Positions 49,842 through 59,102 of a stretch of 64,000 nt of DNA are shown piece by piece. The translations under genes and the position numbers were made by a program. The number at the start of each line of letters is the position of its first letter. Within the stretch, counting starts at the first letter, position 1. The DNA comes from Sphingomonas morindae (lineage in GTDB: Bacteria > Pseudomonadota > Alphaproteobacteria > Sphingomonadales > Sphingomonadaceae), in the NCBI RefSeq assembly GCF_023822065.1, contig NZ_CP084930.1, positions 886,501-950,500 on the forward strand, given 5' to 3'. The notes beneath the pieces were generated by a model, which searched no databases, was not told where the DNA came from, and saw only the letters and a list, made by a program, of their open reading frames with translations.

Positions 49842-51614
49842 ATGCAGCTTTCTCCCCCCTGCGGGGTCACGCGCTCGATCACCGGCCAGGCCTGGCGGTG
49901 GCGCGGGCTCGCCGCCGATGCCGGATTCCAGCCCGAGGCGCTGGTCGATCAGCTGCTGCTGGCGCGAGGCTGCGCGCGCGAGGCGCTGGCCGCGCACCGC
50001 GCGCCGACGATCCGCGATTTCATGCCCGATCCTTCGCTGTTCCGCGATATGGACGCGGCGGCGGCGCGGCTGGCCGATGCGGTCGCGGCGGGCGAGGCGA
50101 TCACCGTGTTCGGCGATTATGATGTCGATGGCGCCACCTCGGCGGCGCTGCTGGTGCGGCTGCTCGGCGCGTTGGGGGTGCGGGCGGGGCACTATATCCC
50201 CGATCGCCTGCTCGAAGGCTATGGCCCCTCGGCGGACGCGCTGGTCGGGCTCAAGCGCGCGGGCGCGTCGCTGGTGGTGACGGTGGATTGCGGCGCGCTC
50301 GCCTTCGAGGCGCTGGCGGCGGCGCGCGCGGCGGGGCTCGATGTGATCGTGGTCGATCACCACAAGTGCGAGACGCGGCTGCCGGAGGCGCTGGCGATCG
50401 TCAATCCCAACCGGCTCGACGAGGCGGACCAGGCCGCGCAGCACGGCCATCTCGCGGCGGTGGGCATGGCCTTTCTGCTCGGCGCGGCGCTGGTCCGCAC
50501 GCTGCGCGCGCGCGGCTGGTTCGCCGGCCGGGCCGAGCCGCGGCTGCTCGATCTGCTCGATCTCGTCGCGCTCGGCACGGTGGCGGATGTGGCGGCGCTG
50601 CGCGGGCTCAACCGCGCCTTTGTCGCCCAGGGCCTCAAGGTGCTGGCGCAGGGGCGGAATATCGGGCTGGCGGCGCTGGTGGAGGCGGCCCGGCTGAAGC
50701 GGCCGCCGAGCTGCACCGATCTCGGCTTCGCGCTCGGGCCGCGCATCAATGCCGGCGGCCGGGTCGGCCGCGCCGATCTCGGCGTGCGGCTGCTCACCAC
50801 CGAGGATCCGGCCGAGGCGCGCGCCATCGCGCTCGAGCTGGACCGGCTCAACGAGGAGCGCCGCGCCATCGAGCAGGCGGTGCGCGACGAGGCGGAGGCG
50901 CTCGCCGCCACCGCCGGCGATCGCGCCGTGGCGCTGGTGGCGGGGGCGGGCTGGCATCCCGGCGTGATCGGCATCGTCGCCGGCCGGCTCAAGGAAAGGC
51001 TCGGCCGCCCCGCCATCGTCATCGCGCTCGATGAGACGGGCGCCGGCAAGGGCTCGGGCCGCTCGATCGCGGGGGTGGATCTCGGCGCGGCGGTGCTCGC
51101 GGCGCGCGAATCTGGGCTGCTGCTGGCGGGCGGCGGCCATGCCATGGCGGCCGGCCTCAGCGTCGCGCCGGGCGGCGTGCCGGCGCTGGCGGCGTTTCTG
51201 GAGGAGCGGCTCGCCGGCGCGGTCGCCGCCGCCACGGCGGAGCGCGCGCTGCTGCTCGATGCGGTGGTCGCGCCCGGCGGCGTCACCCCCTCGCTGGTGG
51301 AGGCGATGGAGGCGGGCGGCCCCTATGGCGCCGGCTGGCCCTCGCCGCGCGTCGCGGCCGGGCGGGTGCGCGTGGTGCGCGCCGATTGCGTCGGCACCGG
51401 CCATGTCCGCGCGATCGTCGCCGGCAGCGACGGGCGATCGATCAAGGCCATGGCGTTCAACGCCGCGCAGGGCCCGCTCGGCCAGGCGCTGCTCGGCGCG
51501 CCGCCGCACCGCAGCCTGTGGCTCGCCGGCCGCGCCCGCATCGATGATTGGTCCGGACGCGCCGCCGCCGAACTCCATGTCGACGACGCCGCCTGGGCGG
51601 ACGAGGCCGCTTGA
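49842..51614 (+). CDS. recJ: RecJ, single-stranded-DNA 5'-3' exonuclease
   Basis: The 590-residue product has the DHH motifs: ITVFGDYDVDGATSAALLVR, VTVDCG, VIVVDHHKCE and GPRINAGGRVGRADLG. The DHHA1 domain has AGKGSGRSIAGVDLG and GGHAMAAG. An OB-like C-terminus follows. RecJ works in recombination and mismatch repair. No operon partner is evident; tRNA-Glu follows. Confidence 0.95.
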   Translation: MQLSPPCGVTRSITGQAWRWRGLAADAGFQPEALVDQLLLARGCAREALAAHRAPTIRDFMPDPSLFRDMDAAAARLADAVAAGEAITVFGDYDVDGATSAALLVRLLGALGVRAGHYIPDRLLEGYGPSADALVGLKRAGASLVVTVDCGALAFEALAAARAAGLDVIVVDHHKCETRLPEALAIVNPNRLDEADQAAQHGHLAAVGMAFLLGAALVRTLRARGWFAGRAEPRLLDLLDLVALGTVADVAALRGLNRAFVAQGLKVLAQGRNIGLAALVEAARLKRPPSCTDLGFALGPRINAGGRVGRADLGVRLLTTEDPAEARAIALELDRLNEERRAIEQAVRDEAEALAATAGDRAVALVAGAGWHPGVIGIVAGRLKERLGRPAIVIALDETGAGKGSGRSIAGVDLGAAVLAARESGLLLAGGGHAMAAGLSVAPGGVPALAAFLEERLAGAVAAATAERALLLDAVVAPGGVTPSLVEAMEAGGPYGAGWPSPRVAAGRVRVVRADCVGTGHVRAIVAGSDGRSIKAMAFNAAQGPLGQALLGAPPHRSLWLAGRARIDDWSGRAAAELHVDDAAWADEAA

Positions 51615-51655
51615 CCCCGCCCCCCGCCTCGCCTAAGCGACCCCCCACCCAGGAC

Positions 51656-51731
51656 GGCCCCTTCGTCTAGCGGTCTAGGACGCGGCCCTTTCACGGCTGA
51701 AACACGGGTTCGATTCCCGTAGGGGTCACCA
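51656..51731 (+). tRNA. tRNA-Glu (anticodon TTC)
   Basis: The cloverleaf is complete: acceptor GGCCCCT/AGGGGTC, D arm, anticodon stem CGGCC/GGCTG with loop CTTTCAC (TTC), T arm CGGGTTCGATTCCCG, and encoded CCA end at 51729-51731. It is 76 bases long. Confidence 0.96.
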
Positions 51732-51799
51732 AATCCGCCACCCTCTTGATCGGCGTTCCCACAGGCGTAGCATCCCCGGCAAAGACACGGGAGAGGCAC

Positions 51800-52858
51800 G
51801 TGGCGGGATCGATGATGGCGGCGGGCCTGCTGGCCCTGCTGCAGGCGGCGGCGTCCGCGCCGTCCCCCGCACCCCAGGCGCCCCCCGCCGCCTCGCAGGC
51901 CTCCGCCCCGCAGGACCCGTCCCCCGCCCCGGCCGCGCCGCGCGATCCGGCGCCGGACGCCGCCGCCCCGCCGGTCGATGCCAGCACCGTCCCCGGCGCC
52001 CCCGCCAGCACCGCCGTGCGGCTCCACGAGGTCGATACGCGCATGACGGTGCCCGTGCTCATCAACGGCAAGGGACCCTATCGCTTCATCGTCGATAGCG
52101 GCGCCACGCGCACCATCATCTCGGGCGCGCTCGCCGCCCTGCTCGGCCTGCCCTCGGCGGGCGCGGTGTCGCTGCACAGCATCGGCGGCGAAAGCCGCGT
52201 GCCGGCGGTGCGCATCGATTCCCTCTATGTCGGCGCGCTGCCCGCCAAGGCGCTGGTCGCGCCCGTGCTCGACGCCGGCAATCTCGGCGGCCTCGGCATT
52301 CTCGGCATTGATACGCTCAAGGGCAAGAAGATGGTGATCGATCTCGTGCGCCACAGCATGACGATCAGCCCCGCCGATGCCTATGCGCCCCGGCCCGGCA
52401 GCAACGAGATCGTCGTCACCGCGCGCAGCCGGCTCGGCCAGCTCGTGCTCGCCGATGCCGATGCGGCGGGGCAGAAAATCTATGCCGTGGTGGATACCGG
52501 CAGCATGGTCACGCTCGGCAATCTCACCCTGCGCGACAAGCTTGTCCGCCACCGCCGCGCGACGCCCCAGCCGGTCACCATCACCGATGTCACCGGCCGC
52601 ACCATCGTCGCCAGCTCGGCGCCGATCCGCGATCTCCGGCTTGGCGCGGCGCATCTCGCCAATGTCGTGCTCGCCTTCGACGATGCCCATGCCTTTGAGC
52701 GGTTCGGCCTCGCCAAGAAGCCGGCGATGCTGCTCGGCATGGATATCATGCAGGCGTTCAGCCGCGTCTCGATCGATTTCGCCCGCCGCACCGTCCGCCT
52801 GACCCGGCCCGAGGAGAAGGACGCGGCGCCGATCGTCCGGCTCAATCCGGAGGGCTGA
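51800..52858 (+). CDS. Exported retropepsin-like aspartyl protease
   Basis: From GTG 51800 (GGGAGAGG upstream) the product is 352 residues; ATG 51812 is an alternative. A signal peptide precedes a Pro/Ala-rich linker to about residue 70. Two aspartyl-protease motifs are present: YRFIVDSGATRTIIS and YAVVDTGSMVTLG, each followed by an ILG-type segment (GLGILGIDTL; MLLGMDIMQ). Such double-lobed retropepsin-like proteins are common in sphingomonads. Substrate is unknown. Confidence 0.85.
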   Translation: MAGSMMAAGLLALLQAAASAPSPAPQAPPAASQASAPQDPSPAPAAPRDPAPDAAAPPVDASTVPGAPASTAVRLHEVDTRMTVPVLINGKGPYRFIVDSGATRTIISGALAALLGLPSAGAVSLHSIGGESRVPAVRIDSLYVGALPAKALVAPVLDAGNLGGLGILGIDTLKGKKMVIDLVRHSMTISPADAYAPRPGSNEIVVTARSRLGQLVLADADAAGQKIYAVVDTGSMVTLGNLTLRDKLVRHRRATPQPVTITDVTGRTIVASSAPIRDLRLGAAHLANVVLAFDDAHAFERFGLAKKPAMLLGMDIMQAFSRVSIDFARRTVRLTRPEEKDAAPIVRLNPEG

Positions 52859-53092
52859 GCCGCCGCCCGAGTCGCGCCCGCCCGCCCGGCCGGCGCACGC
52901 CTGCCGGCTCGGCTCGGCGCGAGGCGGCGCCGCTTCGTCGCCGCCTGCACAGGCGATGCAGTACGCCATCATCGGACATAATCCGAAGTCCATTGCCAAA
53001 ACCATAATGGTCGTAATAAGTAGCCGCGTCGCGAGTGTTTGCGCCGGAAACTCCGGAAGATAGCCGTACTCGCACCTGGGGGGAGACGGTCT

Positions 53093-54649
53093 GTGTCAAG
53101 TGTCGTTACGGTTGCGTCCAGCCGTCTTGCCAACGGAAATCAGGCCCAGCTCAGCTTCCGTCCCGATGATGACCAGAGTCTCACCGGCGAGTTGGTGCTG
53201 ACGCTCACCAATTCCAGCAAGCCGGGCTTCTCTCGGACGGTGGATCTGGGCCACACCCAATATGAAAGCACCGACGGCATCGTCACCGCCCCCAAGGGCG
53301 CGTCGATCCTGACCTGGACGGGCGACAACCAGACCCATGCGGTGCTGTTCAACCAGGACGGCGTGATCCTCAACACCGTCGATCGCAGCGGCGATGGCTT
53401 CGTCACCGGCAATTCGCTGATCAACCCCGATGGCTCGCTGGGCTTCTCGACCTACAGCTTCGGCGCGAGCCAGGCGGTGGACACGATCAACTTCCGCGCC
53501 AATGGCGTGATCATGTCGGAGAATCTCACCAGCATCGTCCTGTCCGACTATGTCTCGCACACCAATTTCTACGATCGCTCCGGCGCGCTGATCGGCTCCC
53601 GCCCCGGCACCGACGCGATCCGCGAGGAGGTCAGCACCGATGCCGCCACCGGCGTGCGGACCGACACCTATTATGATCTGGCCGGCCATTATGCGGGCTC
53701 GGAGCGGATCGCCGCCAATGGCAGCCTGATCTATTATGACGGGCTCCAGCTCAACGCCGCCGGCGATGCCTATGAGCATGTCATCACCACCTACAATGCC
53801 GATGGCTCCTACCATGTCCGGCATCTGGATGATCCGCAGCCCAATGTGCAGGCCTTCAACGCGGCGGGCACGCTGATCGGCTCCGATGTGCGCCAGGACA
53901 ATGGCGATCGGCTGGTGGTGGACTATGATCCCGCCCATCCCGGCGCGATGCTGCGCTCCACCGTGCTGCATCAGGATGGCAGCAAGGCCGTCGAGACCTT
54001 CGTCACCGGCCAGACCTATGCCACCCAGACGCTGAGCTATGACGATCAGGGCAAGCTCACCCAGCTCGAGCGCGACTATGCCGATGGCAGCGTGCAGATG
54101 CGGCAGAGCTTCGGCGCCGATGGCAGCAGCGCCGTCACCAGCTTCGATACGCACGGCCGCACCGTCTCCAGCGTCCTCACCGCCGCGGGCGGCGCCAAGG
54201 ATGTGGTGAGCTTCAGCTATGCCGACGACAGCGCCGCCAAGCCGAGCAGCGCGGTCGCCACCCATTATGCGGCGTCGGGCACCAAGATCCTCACCGACAC
54301 GAGCAATGCGGACGGCAGCCACCGCATCCAGGCGCTGGTATCGGGGGTGACGCTGGCGGGCCATGCCGGATCGGACGATCTGCTGGTGGGGGCGCCGCTC
54401 GGCTCCACCACCCTGGCCTTTGGCGAGTCGATCGGTCACGATACGGTGTGGAACTTCAAGCCGGGCACGGCCGCGCACCATGATGTGATCCAGCTCTCGG
54501 CCTCGCTCGCCAGCGATTTCCAGCATCTCCAGTCGCACCTCTCCACGGTCGGCGGCGACACGCTGATCAGCTTCGATTCGCACAATTCGATCCTGCTGCA
54601 CGGCGTCACCGCCAGCAGCCTCGTCGCGTCGGACTTCGCCTTCGTCTGA
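53093..54649 (+). CDS. YD-repeat protein with type I secretion-like C-terminus
   Basis: From GTG 53093 (GGGGGAGA upstream) the product is 518 residues without a signal peptide. The middle (about 180-390) contains Tyr-Asp/Gly repeats such as YDLAGHYAGSERIAANGSLI and YDDQGKLTQLERDYADGS, akin to RHS/YD repeats. The last ~85 residues resemble RTX-type secretion tails: LAGHAGSDDLLVG, GHDTVWNFKPG, HDVIQLS, then DSHNSILLHGVTASSLVASD and a hydrophobic end (FAFV). Export by a type I system is inferred; no transporter is in the window. Confidence 0.78.
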   Translation: MSSVVTVASSRLANGNQAQLSFRPDDDQSLTGELVLTLTNSSKPGFSRTVDLGHTQYESTDGIVTAPKGASILTWTGDNQTHAVLFNQDGVILNTVDRSGDGFVTGNSLINPDGSLGFSTYSFGASQAVDTINFRANGVIMSENLTSIVLSDYVSHTNFYDRSGALIGSRPGTDAIREEVSTDAATGVRTDTYYDLAGHYAGSERIAANGSLIYYDGLQLNAAGDAYEHVITTYNADGSYHVRHLDDPQPNVQAFNAAGTLIGSDVRQDNGDRLVVDYDPAHPGAMLRSTVLHQDGSKAVETFVTGQTYATQTLSYDDQGKLTQLERDYADGSVQMRQSFGADGSSAVTSFDTHGRTVSSVLTAAGGAKDVVSFSYADDSAAKPSSAVATHYAASGTKILTDTSNADGSHRIQALVSGVTLAGHAGSDDLLVGAPLGSTTLAFGESIGHDTVWNFKPGTAAHHDVIQLSASLASDFQHLQSHLSTVGGDTLISFDSHNSILLHGVTASSLVASDFAFV

Positions 54650-54662
54650 GCCGAAGTCCGGC

Positions 54663-54689
54663 TCCGCCCCCGGCCCGACCGGGGGCGGA
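54663..54689. terminator. Strong hairpin between convergent genes
   Basis: CCGCCCCCGG (54664-54673) pairs perfectly with CCGGGGGCGG (54679-54688), closed by one more A-T pair and a five-base loop. It can serve both the YD-repeat gene and the beta-helix gene. Confidence 0.65.
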
Positions 54690-54693
54690 CGGA

Positions 54694-55794
54694 TCACCGG
54701 ACCTCGACCGGCCCGGTGAAGCTGTTGCCGCCCAATGCCACCTTGCTTTCATAGGCGAACAGCGCGCGCCGCCCCGCCGCCGCGCGCACCGTATTGTTGG
54801 TCACGGTGCCCGAGGCGAGATTATAGTTGAGTTCGCCATTCTCGTCCCCGCAATTGGCGCCCTTCACCGGGCAGCTATGGCTGCCGCTGACGATGTTCTT
54901 GTTCATCGTCACCCCGGTCGAGCGATAGGCGCGGATGCCCGAGCCGCCCGACCGCTCCACGACATTGCCCTCGATCAGCACGATTCCGGCATAGCGCGGA
55001 TCGAGCCCCTGCGCGCGATCCACCATGATGCCGTTGCCGTCGGTCGGCTTGGCGTTGAGCGGATCCTGCCAGAAGGGCACGCTATTGGCCGAATCCCGCA
55101 CCGTGTTCACGCGGATGCGCACCCCCTTGGCGCCGCCGCCGGCGGGGGTGCGGCCATAGTGGAAGTCGATCCCGCTCGGATCCTGGATGCTCCACCAGCC
55201 CGTCCGCTCGACCCGGTTGCTGCTGATCTCAACATCGTCGACATTCTGCGCATAGATTCCCGCGCCCGCGCAATCATGCACGTACACGCCCGAGATCAGC
55301 ACATGATCGGCGCGCACGGCGATGCAATATTGGTTGAAGCGCTGGTGCGTCGGCGCCTTGCCGCTGGCCTTCTCGGCGCGGTAATTGGCCTGGGCCTGAT
55401 CGTAGCTGATGCTCCGCAGCGTGCCCACCACCTCGCCGCCGACGATCCGCACATAGGGGGCCGCCACGTCCAGCGTGAACAGCGAGACATCGTCGCTCGG
55501 GTCATGCTCCAGCCGCGCGCCGGCGGCGAAGCGGTAGAAAATGGGCTGGCTCGCGCTGCCGCCGCGCCCGATCCAGACCGGGCCGGGATAGCGGCCCGCC
55601 GCGATCTGCACCTCGTCGCCCGGCAAGGTGAGGCTCGCCGCGCGCCCGATCGTCGCGCAGGCCTCGGCGGCGGACAGGCAGGTCCTGGTGTCGCCGCCGC
55701 CCGGCGCGACATAGAGCGTCCGCCCCGCCGCCGGCGCGAGCGGCGCAAATCCGCAAAGAAGCAGCGGTACGACCCCGCCTATAGTGATACGCAT
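54694..55794 (-). CDS. Exported right-handed beta-helix protein
   Basis: The 366-residue product has a signal peptide (1-23). PbH1-type repeats occupy about residues 115-340 (for example VRIVGGEVVG, LISGVYVHDCAGAGIYAQNV, VEISSNRVERTGWWSI, VLIEGNVVERSGGSGIRAYR). Such folds are found in polysaccharide lyases and other carbohydrate enzymes. The catalytic type is not evident. It faces the YD-repeat gene. Confidence 0.82.
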   Translation of the reverse strand: MRITIGGVVPLLLCGFAPLAPAAGRTLYVAPGGGDTRTCLSAAEACATIGRAASLTLPGDEVQIAAGRYPGPVWIGRGGSASQPIFYRFAAGARLEHDPSDDVSLFTLDVAAPYVRIVGGEVVGTLRSISYDQAQANYRAEKASGKAPTHQRFNQYCIAVRADHVLISGVYVHDCAGAGIYAQNVDDVEISSNRVERTGWWSIQDPSGIDFHYGRTPAGGGAKGVRIRVNTVRDSANSVPFWQDPLNAKPTDGNGIMVDRAQGLDPRYAGIVLIEGNVVERSGGSGIRAYRSTGVTMNKNIVSGSHSCPVKGANCGDENGELNYNLASGTVTNNTVRAAAGRRALFAYESKVALGGNSFTGPVEVR

Positions 55795-55974
55795 CTACTC
55801 GTCTCCCCAACACGGTCAAAGACGGGACGGGATCTGCCGCCGGCGCCCGGGCCCGGCAAGGCGCGGGCGGCGCGGCGAGCGCGGGGCGCGGCGAGCCACG
55901 CACGGCCTGCTTCTTTGTCATGCCTCCGCCATGCTCCGGCGGGGCCGCGCCCGGTAGGCCGGCATGGCGGACGA

Positions 55975-55999
55975 GGAACGGCGCGATCCCCGGATCGTT
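55975..55999 (+). promoter_or_regulatory. EcfG-type general stress promoter
   Basis: GGAAC (55975-55979), 16 bases, CGTT (55996-55999). This equals the alphaproteobacterial general-stress sigma consensus GGAAC-N16/17-CGTT. It lies 47 bases before the ATG of the repeat protein at 56046. Confidence 0.72.
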
Positions 56000-56045
56000 G
56001 GCCGGGCGTCCTGCAGGGACCGTTTTTGCAATGCGGAGAGAGATG

Positions 56046-56468
56046 ATGAAGACCATGCTCATCGGTGCCGTCGCGATCACCGCGCTCGGCGCGGCCGTCA
56101 GCCCCGCCTTCGGCCAGGACGCCTCGAGCCTGCCGCCGGGCGCCGCCCGGGATCAGGCCTATAACCGCGCGATCAAGCATGATCAGGCGTACAACCAGTC
56201 GCTCAAGGGCGCGCCCACGCCCGAGACGCACGATCAGGCCGTGGCCCGCGACGAGGCCTATAACCGGGCCAAGCGCGCCAATGCCGCCGGAATCGCGCAT
56301 GACGAGCAGTATCACGAGGCGACCGCCCGCGATGAGGCCTATAACCGCAAGCTGAAGGGCAATCCCGCGCCCGAGACCCATGCTCAGGCGGTGGCGCACG
56401 ACCAGGCCTATAATGCCGGCGCCAAGCGCGACAAGGCCTATCACGAGGCGCATCCCAACGGCCATTGA
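56046..56468 (+). CDS. Exported DxAYN-repeat protein, probably stress-induced
   Basis: From ATG 56046 (GGAGAG five bases upstream) the product is 140 residues. A signal peptide (1-22) precedes repeated (H/R)D-(Q/E)-AYN units: ARDQAYNRAIKHDQAYNQSL, ARDEAYNRAKRANAAG, ARDEAYNRKLKGNPAPETHA, AHDQAYNAGAKRDKAYHEAH. A longer unit containing KGxPxPETHxQAVAxDxAYN occurs twice. It is not a recognised family. An EcfG-type promoter lies upstream, so a periplasmic stress role is inferred. Confidence 0.72.
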   Translation: MKTMLIGAVAITALGAAVSPAFGQDASSLPPGAARDQAYNRAIKHDQAYNQSLKGAPTPETHDQAVARDEAYNRAKRANAAGIAHDEQYHEATARDEAYNRKLKGNPAPETHAQAVAHDQAYNAGAKRDKAYHEAHPNGH

Positions 56469-56477
56469 GGCCTGATC

Positions 56478-56516
56478 GGGCCGGGCGGCGCGATGCCGTC
56501 GTCCGGCCCGCTTTCT
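56478..56516. terminator. Hairpin between convergent genes
   Basis: GGGCCGG (56478-56484) pairs with CCGGCCC (56503-56509), then GCTTTCT, between the repeat-protein gene and ribD. Confidence 0.5.
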
Positions 56517-57528
56517 AGCGGCGGCGTTCGTAGAGTTCGAGCCGATCGACTCCCAAGCCGCGCGCGTCCAGCAGCCGCCACCGGCCATGCGCCGCGTCCA
56601 GCCCGGCAAGGCCGATCCCTCCCAGCGCCGCGCGGCCCGCGCCGATCAGGAGCGGCGCACGATACAGCAGCAGCCGATCCACCAGATCCTCGGCGAGGAA
56701 GGCCGCCGCCGCGCCCGCGCCGCCCTCGACCAGCAGATGATCCACCCCCGCCAGCGCCGCCGCCGCGCGCGGGCTCTCCACCCAGGTCCAGCCCGCCGGC
56801 AGATCGGCCGGGGTTCGCGCCAGCAGCAGCCGGCGCGGCGCGCGCGCCTCCAGCCCGGGCAGCCGCACGTCCAGTCGCGGCGCATCGGCGCGCAGCGTGC
56901 CGCCGCCGATGCAGATCGCCTCGGCGCGCGTCCGTTCCAGATGGGCATGGGCGCGCGCCTCGGCGCCCGTGATCCAGCGGCTCTCCCCCGAGGCCAAGGC
57001 GATGCAGCCGTCGAGCGAGGTGGCGAGCTTGAGCGTCACCTCCGCCCGCCCCTGGTAGCGGCGCTGGAGAAAGCCCGCCATGGTACGGGCCGCCTGATCG
57101 GCGCCGATCCCGATCGTCACGCCGATGCCGGCGGCGCGCAGCCGGGCGAAGCCCGCGCCGGCGGTGCGGGGATCGGGATCGGTGAGCGCCGCCACCACCC
57201 GCGCCGGCCCCGCCGCCGCGAGAAGATCGGCGCAGGCCGGCCCGCGCGGCGAGACATGGGCGCACGGCTCGAGCGTGACGAAGACGGTCGCGCCGCGCGC
57301 CGCCGCCCCCGCTTCCGCCAGCGCCATCGCCTCGGCATGGGGACGGCCGCCGGGCTGGGTCCAGCCGCGCCCTACCACCACGCCCTCGCGCACGATCAGG
57401 CAACCGACATTGGGGTTGGGCGCGGTCCGCCCGCGGCCCCGCTCGGACAGGGCGAGCGCCGCCGCCATCCAGCGCCTGTCCGCGCCTTCGCGACCCGCCG
57501 CCCCGCCGTCTACCCCGCCGCTCGCCAT
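56515..57528 (-). CDS. ribD: RibD, bifunctional pyrimidine deaminase/reductase
   Basis: From ATG 57528 (GGAGAGG upstream) the product is 337 residues. The deaminase half has TAPNPNVGCLIV, the zinc motif RPHAEAMAL and LEPCAHVSPRGPACADLL. The reductase half has LKLATSLDGCIALASGESRW ITG and LLVEGGAG. It makes the second and third steps of riboflavin synthesis. No FMN riboswitch is visible upstream (32 bases to the next gene). Confidence 0.95.
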   Translation of the reverse strand: MASGGVDGGAAGREGADRRWMAAALALSERGRGRTAPNPNVGCLIVREGVVVGRGWTQPGGRPHAEAMALAEAGAAARGATVFVTLEPCAHVSPRGPACADLLAAAGPARVVAALTDPDPRTAGAGFARLRAAGIGVTIGIGADQAARTMAGFLQRRYQGRAEVTLKLATSLDGCIALASGESRWITGAEARAHAHLERTRAEAICIGGGTLRADAPRLDVRLPGLEARAPRRLLLARTPADLPAGWTWVESPRAAAALAGVDHLLVEGGAGAAAAFLAEDLVDRLLLYRAPLLIGAGRAALGGIGLAGLDAAHGRWRLLDARGLGVDRLELYERRR

Positions 57529-57560
57529 CGACACCTCTCCTCCCCCCGCCCCGCTCCGCC

Positions 57561-58610
57561 TCAGCGCGGCAGCACCCGCGCCGCCTGCAGCCGGGCGATG
57601 GCATCGAGCAGCGCCTGGCCGCTGTCCACCGTCTCGGCGAAGCCGGCGCGGCGGATCTTGCCCATGTCCGACACGAGATCGAAGGCGGAATGGAAGACGA
57701 AATCGCCAAAGCCCCACTGCACCGCCGCGTCATAGGGCGTGTCCACCAGCCCCTGCGCCGCGACCAGGCGCCGCCAGGCGGGCCCCTGGTCCGCCAGGCG
57801 CGTGGCGAGCGTCATCGGCAGGGGCGGCCCGGGCGGCAGCGCCAGCGCGGCGCCGATCCGCTCCCAGATCCGGCGCCAGCGAAAGGGTTCGTGCACATAG
57901 TTGAAGGCCTGGCCCCGCGCCGCCTCGGCGGTCGCCGCCCATAGGCTGGCGCGCGCCAGCGCGTGCGCATCGGTCAGCTGCGCGAACACCCCGTCATAGA
58001 CCTGCGCCGGGCCGGGAAAGCGGAAGGCCGCCCCCGCCGCCCGCACCAGCGCCGCATAGGCGCCGATCACCATGGCGATGTTCATCGGATTGCCGGCGGC
58101 ATCGCCGATCACCACGTCGGGCCGCAGCAGGGCGAAGTCGGGACCCCCGGCGGCCGCCCGGCGGCGCAGCGCATCCTCCTGCGCGAAGTAGAAATTCGCG
58201 CCCAGGGGGCGGATCGGATCATCCTCGTAGAAGGGCGCCGGCACGGGGCCGAGATGCACGCCATAGACTTTGGCGCCCTGGTACAGCACCACCCGCTCCA
58301 CCGGCGCGCCCGCCGCCGCCAGGCCATCCAGCAGCGTCTCGAGCATGGCGCCGTTGACCGCCTCCTCCTCCGCCAGATCGGCGCGCGGGCTGAGCGCGGC
58401 ATAGAAGACATGGGTCACGTCGCCGGCGGCCATCAGCGCGGCGCGCGCGGCGGCGGGATCGGTGAGATCGGCGGCGATCGCGCCGGCGCGCGGATCGGCC
58501 CGCCGGCCCAGCGGCCGCGCCCGCCAGCCCGGCGTCTCCGCCAGCGTTTCCAGCAGGGCCTTGCCGATGATGCCATGGGCCCCGGCGACGAGCGCGACGC
58601 GGTCGGCCAT
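57561..58610 (-). CDS. PRISE-like short-chain reductase (enone reductase family)
   Basis: The 349-residue product has the Rossmann start VALVAGAHGIIGKALLETL and PRISE-type motifs YQGAKVYGVHLG, NFYFAQEDAL and LLRPDVVIGDA. PRISE enzymes (progesterone 5-beta-reductase/iridoid synthase type) reduce activated C=C bonds using NADPH. Actual substrate is unknown. It lies eight bases after the ABM-fold gene and is probably cotranscribed with it. Confidence 0.82.
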   Translation of the reverse strand: MADRVALVAGAHGIIGKALLETLAETPGWRARPLGRRADPRAGAIAADLTDPAAARAALMAAGDVTHVFYAALSPRADLAEEEAVNGAMLETLLDGLAAAGAPVERVVLYQGAKVYGVHLGPVPAPFYEDDPIRPLGANFYFAQEDALRRRAAAGGPDFALLRPDVVIGDAAGNPMNIAMVIGAYAALVRAAGAAFRFPGPAQVYDGVFAQLTDAHALARASLWAATAEAARGQAFNYVHEPFRWRRIWERIGAALALPPGPPLPMTLATRLADQGPAWRRLVAAQGLVDTPYDAAVQWGFGDFVFHSAFDLVSDMGKIRRAGFAETVDSGQALLDAIARLQAARVLPR

Positions 58611-58618
58611 CGTCCGGC

Positions 58619-58930
58619 TCAGGCCAGATGCCGCAGGAAGGTCACCGTCGGCGCGCCGTCCAGCAGCGTGTCGAAGCGCGCCGCCAGCGAGAGGAAGGGC
58701 GGCGCGGCCTCGTGCGCGTCCAGCGCCGCGCGATCCGCCCAGCGTTCGATCATCACGATGCGGCGCGGATCGTCGCGGTCCACATACATGCTATAGGCGA
58801 GACAGCCCGGCTCCTCGCGCACGGCGGGAATGATGGCGCGCAGCGCATCGGCGAGCGCATCCTCCTGGCCGGGACGGGCGACGAGCGTCGCCACCAGATC
58901 GAGCGGATCGGCGGAAGGCTGGCTGGACAT
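58619..58930 (-). CDS. ABM-fold (antibiotic biosynthesis monooxygenase-like) protein
   Basis: From ATG 58930 (GAGGAG upstream) the product is 103 residues. The ABM pattern is clear: LDLVATLVARPGQEDALADA, EPGCLAYSMYVDRDDPRRIV and MIERWADRAALDAHEAAPPF. Such dimeric barrels act as quinone/aromatic monooxygenases or degrade reactive carbonyls. It is upstream of the PRISE-like gene in one operon. Confidence 0.88.
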   Translation of the reverse strand: MSSQPSADPLDLVATLVARPGQEDALADALRAIIPAVREEPGCLAYSMYVDRDDPRRIVMIERWADRAALDAHEAAPPFLSLAARFDTLLDGAPTVTFLRHLA

Positions 58931-59102
58931 GATGATCTCCTCGGCGGCGGCCGCGTCGCGGCACGGCCATGCGCCATCGCTAAACCGCCGGGCGGCCCCT
59001 GGCGATCCGACGTTTTTCGCAATGCACAAAGCCAAGGCTCCCCCTCCGCCCCGCGCCTGACCTAAAGGAGCGCGGACATTGTCGCGCTTGGGGGCTTACT
59101 GG

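Noticed and set aside
51656-51731. tRNA-Glu as an integration site for the AT-richer patch
   Set aside because: No repeat of the tRNA 3' end and no integrase nearby; recJ, a normal core gene, separates tRNA and patch.
57529-57560. FMN riboswitch before ribD
   Set aside because: Only 32 bases separate ribD from the next gene and no RFN-type sequence is present.
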